From: Nitrososphaerales archaeon
GTDB lineage: Archaea > Thermoproteota > Nitrososphaeria > Nitrososphaerales > Nitrososphaeraceae
Length of the DNA: 44,284 nucleotides
Reading direction: 5' to 3'
Assembly: GCA_029237505.1 (NCBI GenBank)
Contig: JARBAW010000118.1
Span: 1 to 44,284 of the forward strand
Positions 30,405 to 39,628 of this stretch are shown here, in pieces; the first letter of the stretch is position 1, and each line of letters begins with the position of its first letter. The translations under genes and the position numbers were made by a program. Below the pieces are notes generated by a model. It had not been told where the DNA came from. It searched no databases and saw only the letters and a program-made list of their open reading frames with translations.

Positions 30405-32183
30405 TTACGATTCGTCAACATAGAATATCGTTTGATTATTTCCGCTATCTGCTTGTGAGATAATGCTCAATATCGTGTTATTAATTTTGTCTTGATTGGG
30501 TTCTCGACCCTCTATGTTTCCTGGCAGAAGCAAATACTGTCTTATGTCTGATTTTATTACGTCGCGTAATTCTTGATTAACTGTTGCGTTGAAGGGTCTA
30601 AGGGCACCCCTGAAGATTTCTGATCTAGCGCGAACAACACCTGAAATCTTATCTCCGATCGGAGAGTCTGGTCCCACGATAATTATTGATCCTGTAGATC
30701 CCTTGAATAAGGACGGTTCTGTAACTGCGCCTTTGGCGGCCATATGGGTTGCAGATTCTCTGGTTATTAACGCTGGTACGAGCAAATAATTCACTACTAA
30801 CTGATCCCATTGTTTCCGGTCAAGGGATTTTAGTGCCACGTCATAATCATGCTCCCCAGTCAACAAGATTACGCCATTAACAGCAGAGAATTTTTCTGAA
30901 ACTACATCAAACATTCGCTTCACAGAATCCTCACTTGACAGATTTAAAGAGTGGGCATGGAAATCCTTAAAATGATTCATGTCCTTGTTGTCCTTTGTAA
31001 GAATTACTAGCTGTTTGACCTTTTTCAAAAGAGAACTTGCTATGGATTTCGCTCGCTTAAGATCTTTTTCTGCAGTAGAGTTTATTGCAAGCACTATGAC
31101 TTTGTTTGATATATCTGCGACGTCCTGATGAATAGATGTTCCGACTATAGGACGTGTTGGATAGAATACTCTATCGTTTGGTATCACCCTCCCATTCAAT
31201 AATTTACTCATTTTTTCAGTTGAAAGATTGAGAACCATTTCTGCTACTTGATCTTGTGAAAGAAATTCTTTATCAACAATCATTTTCTTTGTATTGAGTT
31301 GTATTTTTTCAGCTATCTCCTGAGTCTTTGACAAGATCTCAGCAAGCGTCGTGGCTAGCTTTGCTTTGTCATCTTGACTTTTTATTCTCTCGATAAAAAC
31401 ATCTTGAAGAACCGATTCAATTTCTTTATCAATATGAGCTTGGTCCTCTCCTAAGACATTTAAGAGTCGCTGCAAGGTTTTTTCTATCTCAACGGAGGAC
31501 AGTCCGGGAAAGCCTCCTATTCGAAGGAACTCTGCGGCTGCCTTTGGATAAACGGTTTTATAGATGCGGTCGGAATGAACGGGTCCTGGGTTTGTTGCAA
31601 CGGACTGAATTCCATCAGGTACTAGTTCCCATGCAAATGCTTCTGCTAACCTATTCTTAGCTCCTTGTGCGCTTGTATAAGGTGTTCTAAATCTGTACGG
31701 TCTCTGTTCATATTTATTTTCCTCAGTAAAGAAAGTAGAAATAGTTATAATTTTTGAATCCTTTCGCATATTCTCAATACACTTGACTGTTGTCCAAAAT
31801 GTTCCGGTTAAATGAATATTGACACATTCTTTGAATTCATTAAAATTAGAGTTAGTAAACAGCTTTACGGGTCCTGATACTCCAGCATTATTCACGAGAA
31901 TGTCAATTGGTCCGACTTCCTTTGCAATAGTTTCGAACATATTTGTAATTGCAACTTCGTCTGAGACATCAACCCCTGGAAATATCCGGATTTTTCCTTT
32001 ACCTCCTGTACTGGACACAATCTTTTCAAGCTCAGAACTAGTTTGTTCGAGTGGTTCCTTTCGCCTTCCTAGCAAAATTATACTTGCTCCATTTTCGGCA
32101 AATTTCTTTGAAATGGCCTGGCCTATCCCTGTCCCGCTTCCGGTAACTACTACGACTTTTTCGGCAAACTTGGAATTATCCAA
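30405..32183 (-). CDS. Tandem SDR protein resembling the N-terminal half of Chloroflexus-type malonyl-CoA reductase
   Basis: TGSGTGIGQ, NNAG, ISTFF, PYTSAQGAKNRL, NPGPVHSDRI; second SDR-like domain about residues 350-590. Confidence 0.75.
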   Translation of the reverse strand: MDNSKFAEKVVVVTGSGTGIGQAISKKFAENGASIILLGRRKEPLEQTSSELEKIVSSTGGKGKIRIFPGVDVSDEVAITNMFETIAKEVGPIDILVNNAGVSGPVKLFTNSNFNEFKECVNIHLTGTFWTTVKCIENMRKDSKIITISTFFTEENKYEQRPYRFRTPYTSAQGAKNRLAEAFAWELVPDGIQSVATNPGPVHSDRIYKTVYPKAAAEFLRIGGFPGLSSVEIEKTLQRLLNVLGEDQAHIDKEIESVLQDVFIERIKSQDDKAKLATTLAEILSKTQEIAEKIQLNTKKMIVDKEFLSQDQVAEMVLNLSTEKMSKLLNGRVIPNDRVFYPTRPIVGTSIHQDVADISNKVIVLAINSTAEKDLKRAKSIASSLLKKVKQLVILTKDNKDMNHFKDFHAHSLNLSSEDSVKRMFDVVSEKFSAVNGVILLTGEHDYDVALKSLDRKQWDQLVVNYLLVPALITRESATHMAAKGAVTEPSLFKGSTGSIIIVGPDSPIGDKISGVVRARSEIFRGALRPFNATVNQELRDVIKSDIRQYLLLPGNIEGREPNQDKINNTILSIISQADSGNNQTIFYVDES

Positions 32184-32343
32184 CTAGTCCATCTCCTTTA
32201 CGCATAAGTTGAAGGCATATTAAATACACTATTAAATATAGCGAGTATACGATTAGCAAGTAATCAAGATATGGATTATATCTTGAAACGCATAGAACTT
32301 ATTATTCACACAATTTAATTATAAGTGGAAAAATACCAAAAGC

Positions 32344-32616
32344 ATGAATGAAGCACATAAAGCAGATGCTGTCGGCTCTCACGAAGATTCCGAACCTGAT
32401 ACAATCAAGACAGAAAATCTGAATGAAACTTTTGCTTCTCAAATGATTAAGACGGGAATGGATGTTGAGGCAGTACCTATAGGTACTTTAGGCTTGGAGC
32501 GTGAAGAGTACTATAATAACGACATCGGCTCGAATCCTCGATTTATTACCAATAGGGGATGCATAAGAATAAAGAATAAAGAAGTAAGTATGATTCAGAT
32601 AATCCAGAGATTCTAA
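32344..32616 (+). CDS. Hypothetical protein, doubtful
   Basis: 90-aa ORF without a recognised domain. Confidence 0.35.
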   Translation: MNEAHKADAVGSHEDSEPDTIKTENLNETFASQMIKTGMDVEAVPIGTLGLEREEYYNNDIGSNPRFITNRGCIRIKNKEVSMIQIIQRF

Positions 32617-32735
32617 ATTTCATAATACTAAATATCAATTCTTGATTTGACAAGACCCGATGTAGAAGCATGTTAGGTTACACTTTCATTCACGGTAAAG
32701 TGGAAGAACATAATCAGTCCTCGTTATAGCAAGAA

Positions 32736-33287
32736 CTATGCTCGCCACCAATCAAAACTAAGGAAGTATACCCTTTTAGGATTCATCGACGTGATTGCCA
32801 AGATAAATTGTTTCTTCACAGTCGTTGCCAACCTTCCAGCCAGAACTATGCCAGTAGCCGTGATGTCCTGATGATTGTCGACCACTTCGACTAGATATGG
32901 GGCATGGTCGATTCCCGGACCGTGTTCATATACGGCAAAATCACACCCAAACTTGATGCCAGGCGAAACAATATACCCTCCGTCTCTTAGTTTTTTGAAT
33001 ACCAGATACTTCATGTCAAAATCCACATACTGTTTTCTGCAAATCTCTTTCATCTCTTTCAAAACAATTCGATTCCCACTAACATTACTAACCGAAAGTA
33101 ATTTCGATTCTACGAGGTAACATCCCTCTATGAGATCTAAGATAAGAGGTGTTTCAAAATCAATTCCTTTTGGTTTGTAGACACCGAGGGGCTTTCCATA
33201 ATATCCGAGAGAAAAAATGGATCTGGATTCCTCAATATCCCATATTATTATTCTGCTCTCTACTAGAGTGCCAGAAAAAGAGCCCAT
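32736..33287 (-). CDS. endA: tRNA-splicing endonuclease
   Basis: KYLVFKKLRDGGYIVSPGIKFGCDFAVYEHGPGIDHAPYLVEVV with Tyr/His/Lys catalytic context. Confidence 0.9.
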   Translation of the reverse strand: MGSFSGTLVESRIIIWDIEESRSIFSLGYYGKPLGVYKPKGIDFETPLILDLIEGCYLVESKLLSVSNVSGNRIVLKEMKEICRKQYVDFDMKYLVFKKLRDGGYIVSPGIKFGCDFAVYEHGPGIDHAPYLVEVVDNHQDITATGIVLAGRLATTVKKQFILAITSMNPKRVYFLSFDWWRA

Positions 33288-33941
33288 TCACATACTCAGG
33301 GCAAGTATAGTTAGAGAATCAGATGCGGCCTGACACTTGTCTGCCATGCCCTCAATTCCCTCTACTGCGTCTTTTACCAAGAGAAGATCCTTTGTGTTTG
33401 GAATTTCGTTTAGGGCCTTTATTACCACTTTTCTATATGAATTGTCGACTTTTCTTTCAATATTTTGTACTTCCTGTGCAAGCTCGATTGTGCTTGAGGG
33501 ATTGATACTCAGGGCCCGTGCCATTTCGTTTAATTTGAAAATCGCTTCTACAACCATATTAATCAATTCACTAATGTCCTCATCAAATTTGCCTTTTTTT
33601 AGAGTGGCAATTTTGATATTCGAAAGCCTGAAAGCTATACCCGTAATATATCCTGCTATATCATCAATAATGTATGCAGTTCTAAGAACATCTTCTCTGT
33701 ATACCATTAGACTTCCAGTATCAGAGATTTCCCTGGTCATTTTTCTTCTAAGATTTTCTACTTCTTCTCCAGCATTTTTCATCCTATCAAGAGACATTTC
33801 AGTTTCTTTACCCGTGCCCTTTATTAGAGAATCAGTTAATGAGGACAAATCTCTAGCTGCATTTAATATGTGAGTAATCTCATCATGCAAAACGGCCAAC
33901 GTCTTTCTTTTGGCCTGTACTTCTAACTCCCCGTTGTACAT
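33288..33941 (-). CDS. DUF47/PhoU-like protein
   Basis: All-helical ORF with PhoU/DUF47-like heptads (EVQNIERKVDNSYRKVVIKAL). Confidence 0.75.
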   Translation of the reverse strand: MYNGELEVQAKRKTLAVLHDEITHILNAARDLSSLTDSLIKGTGKETEMSLDRMKNAGEEVENLRRKMTREISDTGSLMVYREDVLRTAYIIDDIAGYITGIAFRLSNIKIATLKKGKFDEDISELINMVVEAIFKLNEMARALSINPSSTIELAQEVQNIERKVDNSYRKVVIKALNEIPNTKDLLLVKDAVEGIEGMADKCQAASDSLTILALSM

Positions 33942-34064
33942 ATGCTCATTAGAAACGTTCAGACATTTTTAATTCTTTTCAAATCATTCTAAAAATTATG
34001 TGACGGAACTTGAATTATAGTAATATTATGTTGTAAGGGCTCGCCCTCAGACTATTGCGGACAC

Positions 34065-34277
34065 TTAACTTGTTCTATTTGCCCAGGTCACAACAGTAAA
34101 TGTGCTAACTGCAGAGCCGATCATCCCTGCTATCAATGCTCCAATCATGGCTTGATCGATAAATTTCGGCATTGATGTTGTAAACCAATCTGCAATTCCC
34201 GGTAGCGAAAGATACCCTGCAAAGCCCACGCCAAAGCCAATTAACCAGAATATGAAAACTGCAAAGCCTCTAGACAA
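34065..34277 (-). CDS. Small two-TM membrane protein
   Basis: 70-aa ORF with two hydrophobic segments. Confidence 0.5.
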   Translation of the reverse strand: MSRGFAVFIFWLIGFGVGFAGYLSLPGIADWFTTSMPKFIDQAMIGALIAGMIGSAVSTFTVVTWANRTS

Positions 34278-34525
34278 TTTCCTTCTCCATACAGTTAATT
34301 TCTATTCTTGCCATGAGCCTTTGGTATTTCATTAACAAATTTTGTAGAAAATGTATTAAATTGCGAATGTCAAAAAATATGCATTCTGTGCATCATTGAT
34401 TTTGTACAAATGCTGATTCTCTAAGTAGCTTGAGAACAGAGTGCAGCATTTAGAGTCAAATAGAATTAAACTGATTCGAACTAGATTCAAACTTATTTAA
34501 CTGGACATTTTAGATACTAGAGTAA

Positions 34526-35536
34526 TTGAGACTGATATTGTTAGGTTTTGGTGTGGTTGGTCAGAGCTTTGTTAAATTATTGTTATCACATTCAACGGAT
34601 CTATACAATGATTATGGTATAAAACCCAAGGTTGTAGCATGCGCTGACAACGGGGGAATTGTTACCTGTGATCAAGGACTTGATTTGGACAGACTCTTAA
34701 ATGTCAAAAAGAAAAAGAAATCCGTAGTACAATATGGTTCTTCAGCAAACCCTTCTGATATATTGGATGTAATTGAAAATATGGATGCAGAAGTTGTCAT
34801 CGAGCTCACTCCTACTAACATCGTTGATGGAGAACCCGGAAAAAATCATATTATATCCGCGATGAAATCTGGTAAAAATGTCATTACTGTAAACAAAGGT
34901 CCACTTGCCCTGGAATTTCCATCATTGATTGAACTTGCAGAATATAATAGAATTGCCTTTAAATTTAGTGGGACTGTTGGAGGTGGAACACCCATATTGG
35001 AATTTGCTAAACGATGCTTGAAAGGAGATAGAATAATTTCATTTGAGGGAATCCTTAACGGTACCACAAACTATATTCTGAGCAAGATGTACGAGGGACT
35101 AAATTTCTCTGAAGCCCTTCAAGATGCCTCTGAAAAAGGATATGCTGAAAAGGATTCAACACTTGATATCGATGGATATGACGCCGTTGCGAAATTGGTC
35201 ATTGCTTCAAATTTCTTAATGAATATGAAATCCACAATGAAGGATGTTACTCGAATAGGGATTAGAGAAGTAAAACCATCGCAAGTAATCAGTGAACGGG
35301 AAAAGGGCAACGCAATAAAGCTGATTGCAAGCTGTGATGGAAAAAATTTGGTCGTCGAACCAAAACCGGTTTCTATTAAGAATCCTATTTGTGTAGACGG
35401 TATTCTTAATGCTATTACATTTACATGTCAGCACTCTGGTCAGCAAACGATAACAGGCAAAGGCGCAGGGGGTATGGAAACAGCAAGCGCTATATTGAGG
35501 GATCTAATAGACATCAGGACCATAATACGATCTTAA
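34526..35536 (+). CDS. Homoserine dehydrogenase
   Basis: LLGFGVVGQSFVKLL, NGTTNYILSKMYEG, DIDGYDAVAKLVI; TTG start. Confidence 0.93.
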   Translation: MRLILLGFGVVGQSFVKLLLSHSTDLYNDYGIKPKVVACADNGGIVTCDQGLDLDRLLNVKKKKKSVVQYGSSANPSDILDVIENMDAEVVIELTPTNIVDGEPGKNHIISAMKSGKNVITVNKGPLALEFPSLIELAEYNRIAFKFSGTVGGGTPILEFAKRCLKGDRIISFEGILNGTTNYILSKMYEGLNFSEALQDASEKGYAEKDSTLDIDGYDAVAKLVIASNFLMNMKSTMKDVTRIGIREVKPSQVISEREKGNAIKLIASCDGKNLVVEPKPVSIKNPICVDGILNAITFTCQHSGQQTITGKGAGGMETASAILRDLIDIRTIIRS

Positions 35537-35632
35537 CAATATTTGGAATAGTGCCAGTATAGATAGTTTTTTAAGTCGATCCTGTATCATGGTAAATTAT
35601 AAACTATGGGATGTTTTGGCACTGGTCAAAAT

Positions 35633-35827
35633 CTAGATGGTTTGAAGTTTATCTAATATTGAATTAATCAAGAGAAGGTCATCTGCTATGAACCTTCTCT
35701 TTTGTAAAAGCCTGTTTTTTAAAATTCTTCTGTAACTAGGTGTATATTTCTTGTGTAATTTCTCTACGTTCCACTCCATAAGGTCTCTGATAAATTCTCT
35801 CTCCTTGACGCGCAAACAGGAAGGCAT
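35633..35827 (-). CDS. Small basic hypothetical protein
   Basis: 64-aa ORF, no recognised domain. Confidence 0.4.
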   Translation of the reverse strand: MPSCLRVKEREFIRDLMEWNVEKLHKKYTPSYRRILKNRLLQKRRFIADDLLLINSILDKLQTI

Positions 35828-35927
35828 AGTTTATTCAAAACTAGTAATAATGCACCTTATTACCGTTATCTCAAGTCAAATATTTGCATGATAAGTTAAT
35901 TAATCTACGCCCCCTAGAATAACTCAT

Positions 35928-36260
35928 ATGAGTAAAGATAATGATCCATTCAGTAAACTTATTAAAGAAAATATTGAAATGGCCTCAAATCAAATAAAGC
36001 ACAATGTAGAGATGGCCTCAAATCAAATAAAGCACAATGTAGAAATGGGAACGGCAATGACTAATTCTTTTATCCAGATGAGTGGGACCCTCAGCAAGGA
36101 GACAACAGTTGCGTTTGAAAATGCGAGGAAAGAAATGATGGCATCGGCTGAAAGAATGAGGAATGAAATGATGGCATCGGCTGAAAGAATGAGAAAAGAA
36201 ATGATGACTTCTGCAGAGAAAATGAAAAATAGCCTTCATGTGGCAAAGCGAAAAACATAA
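35928..36260 (+). CDS. Helical protein built of 11-residue repeats
   Basis: NIEMASNQIKH/NVEMASNQIKH and MASAERMRNEM/MASAERMRKEM/MTSAEKMKNSL. Confidence 0.65.
   Translation: MSKDNDPFSKLIKENIEMASNQIKHNVEMASNQIKHNVEMGTAMTNSFIQMSGTLSKETTVAFENARKEMMASAERMRNEMMASAERMRKEMMTSAEKMKNSLHVAKRKT
35979..36043 (+). repeat. Tandem repeat, period 33 bp, 2 copies
   Basis: ATGGCCTCAAATCAAATAAAGCACAATGTAGA at 35979 and 36012. Confidence 0.9.
36132..36230 (+). repeat. Tandem repeat, period 33 bp, 3 copies (third diverged)
   Basis: GAAATGATGGCATCGGCTGAAAGAATGAG at 36132 and 36165, diverged copy at 36198. Confidence 0.88.
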
Positions 36261-36401
36261 TTATTTCCCGGCAGCGATAAACAAAGTATAAGAAGATTTC
36301 ATTGCAGAAGAGGGCCAAATTATCACAGGCCCTCGACGGTTAGACATGCATTCTAGAATTGAATAAAAAATAAATTATGTAACGTGCATGTATGAGTAAT
36401 A

Positions 36402-37745
36402 TTGACTCAGGTGGTAGCAAGTGATGTTAAGCAATTACGTTCGGATTTTATTAACGTAAGAAAAACTACTTCAGATATCTTTCTCCCAATTTCGACAGAA
36501 GATGCGGTTATGCAGTCTGATCCGTTTGGAAGTACTCCAAATTGGCATATAGCACATGTTACGTGGTTTTTTCAAAAAATACTTGAAAAATATAGGCAGA
36601 ACATAGATGCTAGTTCAATAAATACCGATTATCTCAACTCATATTATCAACGCTATAGCAAGATATTGCCAAAATCGGATAGGGGAAAATTTCCAAGACC
36701 AAAGGTTTCTGATACGCTGAAATATAGAACCTTGATCGAAGATTTGTTTCTAAATTTTTTGGACAATATAGAAAGGAACAACTCGTTAACACGTTCGTTG
36801 GCATATGACATTGAGCTGGCGAATCAGCATGAAATGCAACACCAGGAACTCTTGGTCTATGATCTCCAGAACTATTTTCAAAGATTTGAAGATCCACTTG
36901 ATAATTATGAACCAAAATTGAGGAGAAGTAACAATTTGAACAATGATGCAAACATTGATCGGGGAATGGTTAAGGTTTCAGGCGGTTTGTTCGAACTTGG
37001 ATTTTCGGGAAGTGATTTTTGTTATGATAATGAAATTCCAGAACATAAAACGTATCTAAATCCATTCGAAATTGACAAATACCCTGTGACAAATAATGAA
37101 TTTCTTAAATTTATGGATGCAGGAGGATACCAGGATTATAATTATTGGTTATCCGACGGTTGGGATCTTGTAAGGGAAAAGCAATGGAATGCTCCACTAT
37201 ATTGGCAGAAGATTGATGGACAATGGTACAAGAAGGATTTTAGAGGTCTAAATAAACTTCCGCCAAATGAACCTGTTACTAACGTGAGTTACTATGAAGC
37301 GGATGCATATTCAAAGTGGTTGGGTAAGAGGTTACCTACAGAAGCTGAATGGGAAAAAGCAGCAAGCTGGGACGACAATTTGAAAAAGAAGAGATTATAT
37401 CCATGGGGTGACGAGTTTCCATCCGACAATACTTCAAACTTGCTAGAATCATGGAAATGGGCACCTTCGCAGATCGGTTCCTATCAAGAAGGAAAGAGTT
37501 ACTATGGTTGTTACCAGATGTTAGGAGATGTATGGGAATGGACATCTTCTGAATACACACTATATCCTGGGTTTAGATCCAAATTTTCTGAATATACTGA
37601 TAAATGGGCTATTAATCAGAAGGTATTGCGTGGGGGATCATTTGCAACTCCAAGATCACAAATTCGAAACAGTTATAGAAATTATTTCAAACCACATGAA
37701 AGAATTCCTTTTTCAGGATTTCGCTGTGTTAAGGATCTTCTTTAG
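36402..37745 (+). CDS. egtB: Ergothioneine biosynthesis sulfoxide synthase EgtB-like non-heme iron enzyme
   Basis: N-terminal DinB-like WHIAHVTWF, HEMQHQE (HX3HXE) and C-terminal FGE-sulfatase domain (RLPTEAEWEKAA, GDVWEWTSS, RGGSFATPRSQIRNSYRNYF). Confidence 0.88.
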   Translation: MTQVVASDVKQLRSDFINVRKTTSDIFLPISTEDAVMQSDPFGSTPNWHIAHVTWFFQKILEKYRQNIDASSINTDYLNSYYQRYSKILPKSDRGKFPRPKVSDTLKYRTLIEDLFLNFLDNIERNNSLTRSLAYDIELANQHEMQHQELLVYDLQNYFQRFEDPLDNYEPKLRRSNNLNNDANIDRGMVKVSGGLFELGFSGSDFCYDNEIPEHKTYLNPFEIDKYPVTNNEFLKFMDAGGYQDYNYWLSDGWDLVREKQWNAPLYWQKIDGQWYKKDFRGLNKLPPNEPVTNVSYYEADAYSKWLGKRLPTEAEWEKAASWDDNLKKKRLYPWGDEFPSDNTSNLLESWKWAPSQIGSYQEGKSYYGCYQMLGDVWEWTSSEYTLYPGFRSKFSEYTDKWAINQKVLRGGSFATPRSQIRNSYRNYFKPHERIPFSGFRCVKDLL

Positions 37746-38720
37746 TAAGATTAGAGTATACTGCTTGTTTGGATCGACAAAATTCTTTACTACTTGAAGA
37801 CCAGACCTATCTACCAACTTTTCAAGTCTGTTAAGTGAATATTTGTAGGAATTTTCAGTATGAATAGTCTCACCTTTCTTAAATTGAAATGTTTTTCCAA
37901 TAGATCGTATTCTAACCTGCTGGTCTATCTTTGAAATCAGGTGCATCTCGATTCTGTGTTTACTTGTGTTATAGAATGATTCGTGTTCAAAATTTGATAA
38001 TTTAAATTCTCCATCAAGTTCTTTATTAATTCTTGACAAGACATTGAGATTAAATTTTGCAGTAATACCATTCTTATCATTATAAGCCCTATCCAAAATT
38101 GACTTGTCCTTTTCTAAATCGATTCCAATTAGTAGTAAATCATTTTTTTTAACATATCTTGAAATTGAACTAAGAAAAATCTGCGCTTCTTTGGGATCAA
38201 AATTACCAATACTCGATCCTAGGAAAATTATGAATTTCCTTTTTGGAATATTCTTTTTTGATTTGATAAAGTGATTTATCTTGACAAGTCCTGTCACATA
38301 GTCTGAACAAACCCCGTAAATTTTCAAATTTGAATACTCACTAAACAAGTTTGAAATTGATTTTTTTAACATCTTCAAAGAAACATCGATAGGAAAATAA
38401 AAGACATTTTTTATTCCTGCTAGCATAGGTTCTAGCAGAATTCTAGTTTTCAGAGAATTCCCGTTTCCCAACTCAACAAGACTGATTTCCTCATCTCCTA
38501 TTATTTTTAGAATTTTGTCTACAGAATTTTTCAAAATTTGAGATTCTGTTCGATTAAGATAATATTCAGGTTGTTTGCATATTTCTTCAAACAGTTTTGA
38601 TCCTTTTTTATCATAAAAGAATTTAGGCGAAATATGTTTTTGTTTGTCATTCAGTCCGCTTTCAACCTCTTTTGCAAATTCATTATTTACTATGAATCTT
38701 TCATTATTGTGTATTAGCAA
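37713..38720 (-). CDS. egtD: L-histidine N-alpha-methyltransferase EgtD-like
   Basis: SPKFFYDKKGSKLFEEICKQPEYYLNRTESQIL, LVELGNGNSLKTRILL, IIFLGSSIGNF. Confidence 0.9.
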   Translation of the reverse strand: MLIHNNERFIVNNEFAKEVESGLNDKQKHISPKFFYDKKGSKLFEEICKQPEYYLNRTESQILKNSVDKILKIIGDEEISLVELGNGNSLKTRILLEPMLAGIKNVFYFPIDVSLKMLKKSISNLFSEYSNLKIYGVCSDYVTGLVKINHFIKSKKNIPKRKFIIFLGSSIGNFDPKEAQIFLSSISRYVKKNDLLLIGIDLEKDKSILDRAYNDKNGITAKFNLNVLSRINKELDGEFKLSNFEHESFYNTSKHRIEMHLISKIDQQVRIRSIGKTFQFKKGETIHTENSYKYSLNRLEKLVDRSGLQVVKNFVDPNKQYTLILLKKILNTAKS

Positions 38721-38781
38721 CTATGAATCATACCACCTCAAAACATCTATCATCATATTGGCGTTCATATAATTCAATTTC

Positions 38782-39624
38782 TCATCCGGATAATCTTGTA
38801 AAATAGTTCAGTCCTCCTTTCAATTCATTTTCATAGTCAGTATTTTGAATTGTAGGTTCAAAAGTAATGAATTTTGAATATTTTATCCCTTTGAGCGCTC
38901 GCACAACCTCCTTAAAATCTATGTGTGCAAATCCCGGCATTTTCCTATTGTTATCCGATACATGAATGTGCTTCAATAAACTACCGGTGACAACAATCGT
39001 CTCGTAAATAGAGTCTTCTTCTATGTTCATATGAAAAGTATCCAACATTATTCCCATATTTTCATGGTTTACCTGATTTACGACATACTTTGCATCTCCA
39101 GAATTCGTGCAAACAGGTGTGCTATAGCGATTTAATGGTTCGATGACAAGATTGATACCGTATTCGCTTGCATATTGCGCCAATTCACGTAATGGTCTTA
39201 CAAGGGACGACATCAATTTCTTTTTCATCTCTCCTGGTAGAAATTTGTGATTTCCATCTGAAATCAATGGCTTATCGCTAAACAGGCAAATGTTAAATGT
39301 CTTTCCACCCAAATCACGACAAAGAGTAACGCATTTTTTTACATAATTCTGGGCATCCAACAGTAACTTGTTATCTGTAGTAACCAAGGTTCGAGATTTG
39401 TTACTCGCACTGCTCAATCCCCACATGCCTGTTACCCCCGATACCTTAATTGAATGGGAATCAAACTGATGAATCAAATTCTTCACATCAATGAAATCAG
39501 GTTCACCATATACCTCTACTGTATTGAATCCTTGATTTTTTAGATTTTCAAGAGTTACCTCTATTGGTTCCAGATTCTTGAAAGATGATAGAGTAATAGA
39601 ATATTCCCAAGACATGCGCATCAA
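38782..39624 (-). CDS. Xylose-isomerase-like TIM barrel (EboE-like)
   Basis: GFNTVEVYGEPDF, LVIEPLNRYSTPVC, GIMLDTFHMNIEE, KHIHVSDNNRKMPGFAHIDF. Confidence 0.85.
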   Translation of the reverse strand: MMRMSWEYSITLSSFKNLEPIEVTLENLKNQGFNTVEVYGEPDFIDVKNLIHQFDSHSIKVSGVTGMWGLSSASNKSRTLVTTDNKLLLDAQNYVKKCVTLCRDLGGKTFNICLFSDKPLISDGNHKFLPGEMKKKLMSSLVRPLRELAQYASEYGINLVIEPLNRYSTPVCTNSGDAKYVVNQVNHENMGIMLDTFHMNIEEDSIYETIVVTGSLLKHIHVSDNNRKMPGFAHIDFKEVVRALKGIKYSKFITFEPTIQNTDYENELKGGLNYFTRLSG

Positions 39625-39628
39625 AATT

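Noticed and set aside
33337-33873. 178-aa plus-strand ORF
   Set aside because: Antisense to the convincing DUF47/PhoU-like gene; composition typical of a mirror frame.
34020-34060. Small hairpin GGGCTCGCCC as an RNA gene
   Set aside because: Too short and without a tRNA or other RNA consensus; may be part of a terminator at most.
34460-34500. T-loop-like GATTCGAACTAGATTC as a tRNA
   Set aside because: No acceptor or anticodon stem could be drawn around it.
35979-36230. CRISPR-like or noncoding tandem repeat
   Set aside because: Period is exactly 33 bp, in frame within an ORF, with no spacers.
36402-37745. OvoA (ovothiol synthase)
   Set aside because: No fused C-terminal methyltransferase domain, and a separate EgtD gene is adjacent.
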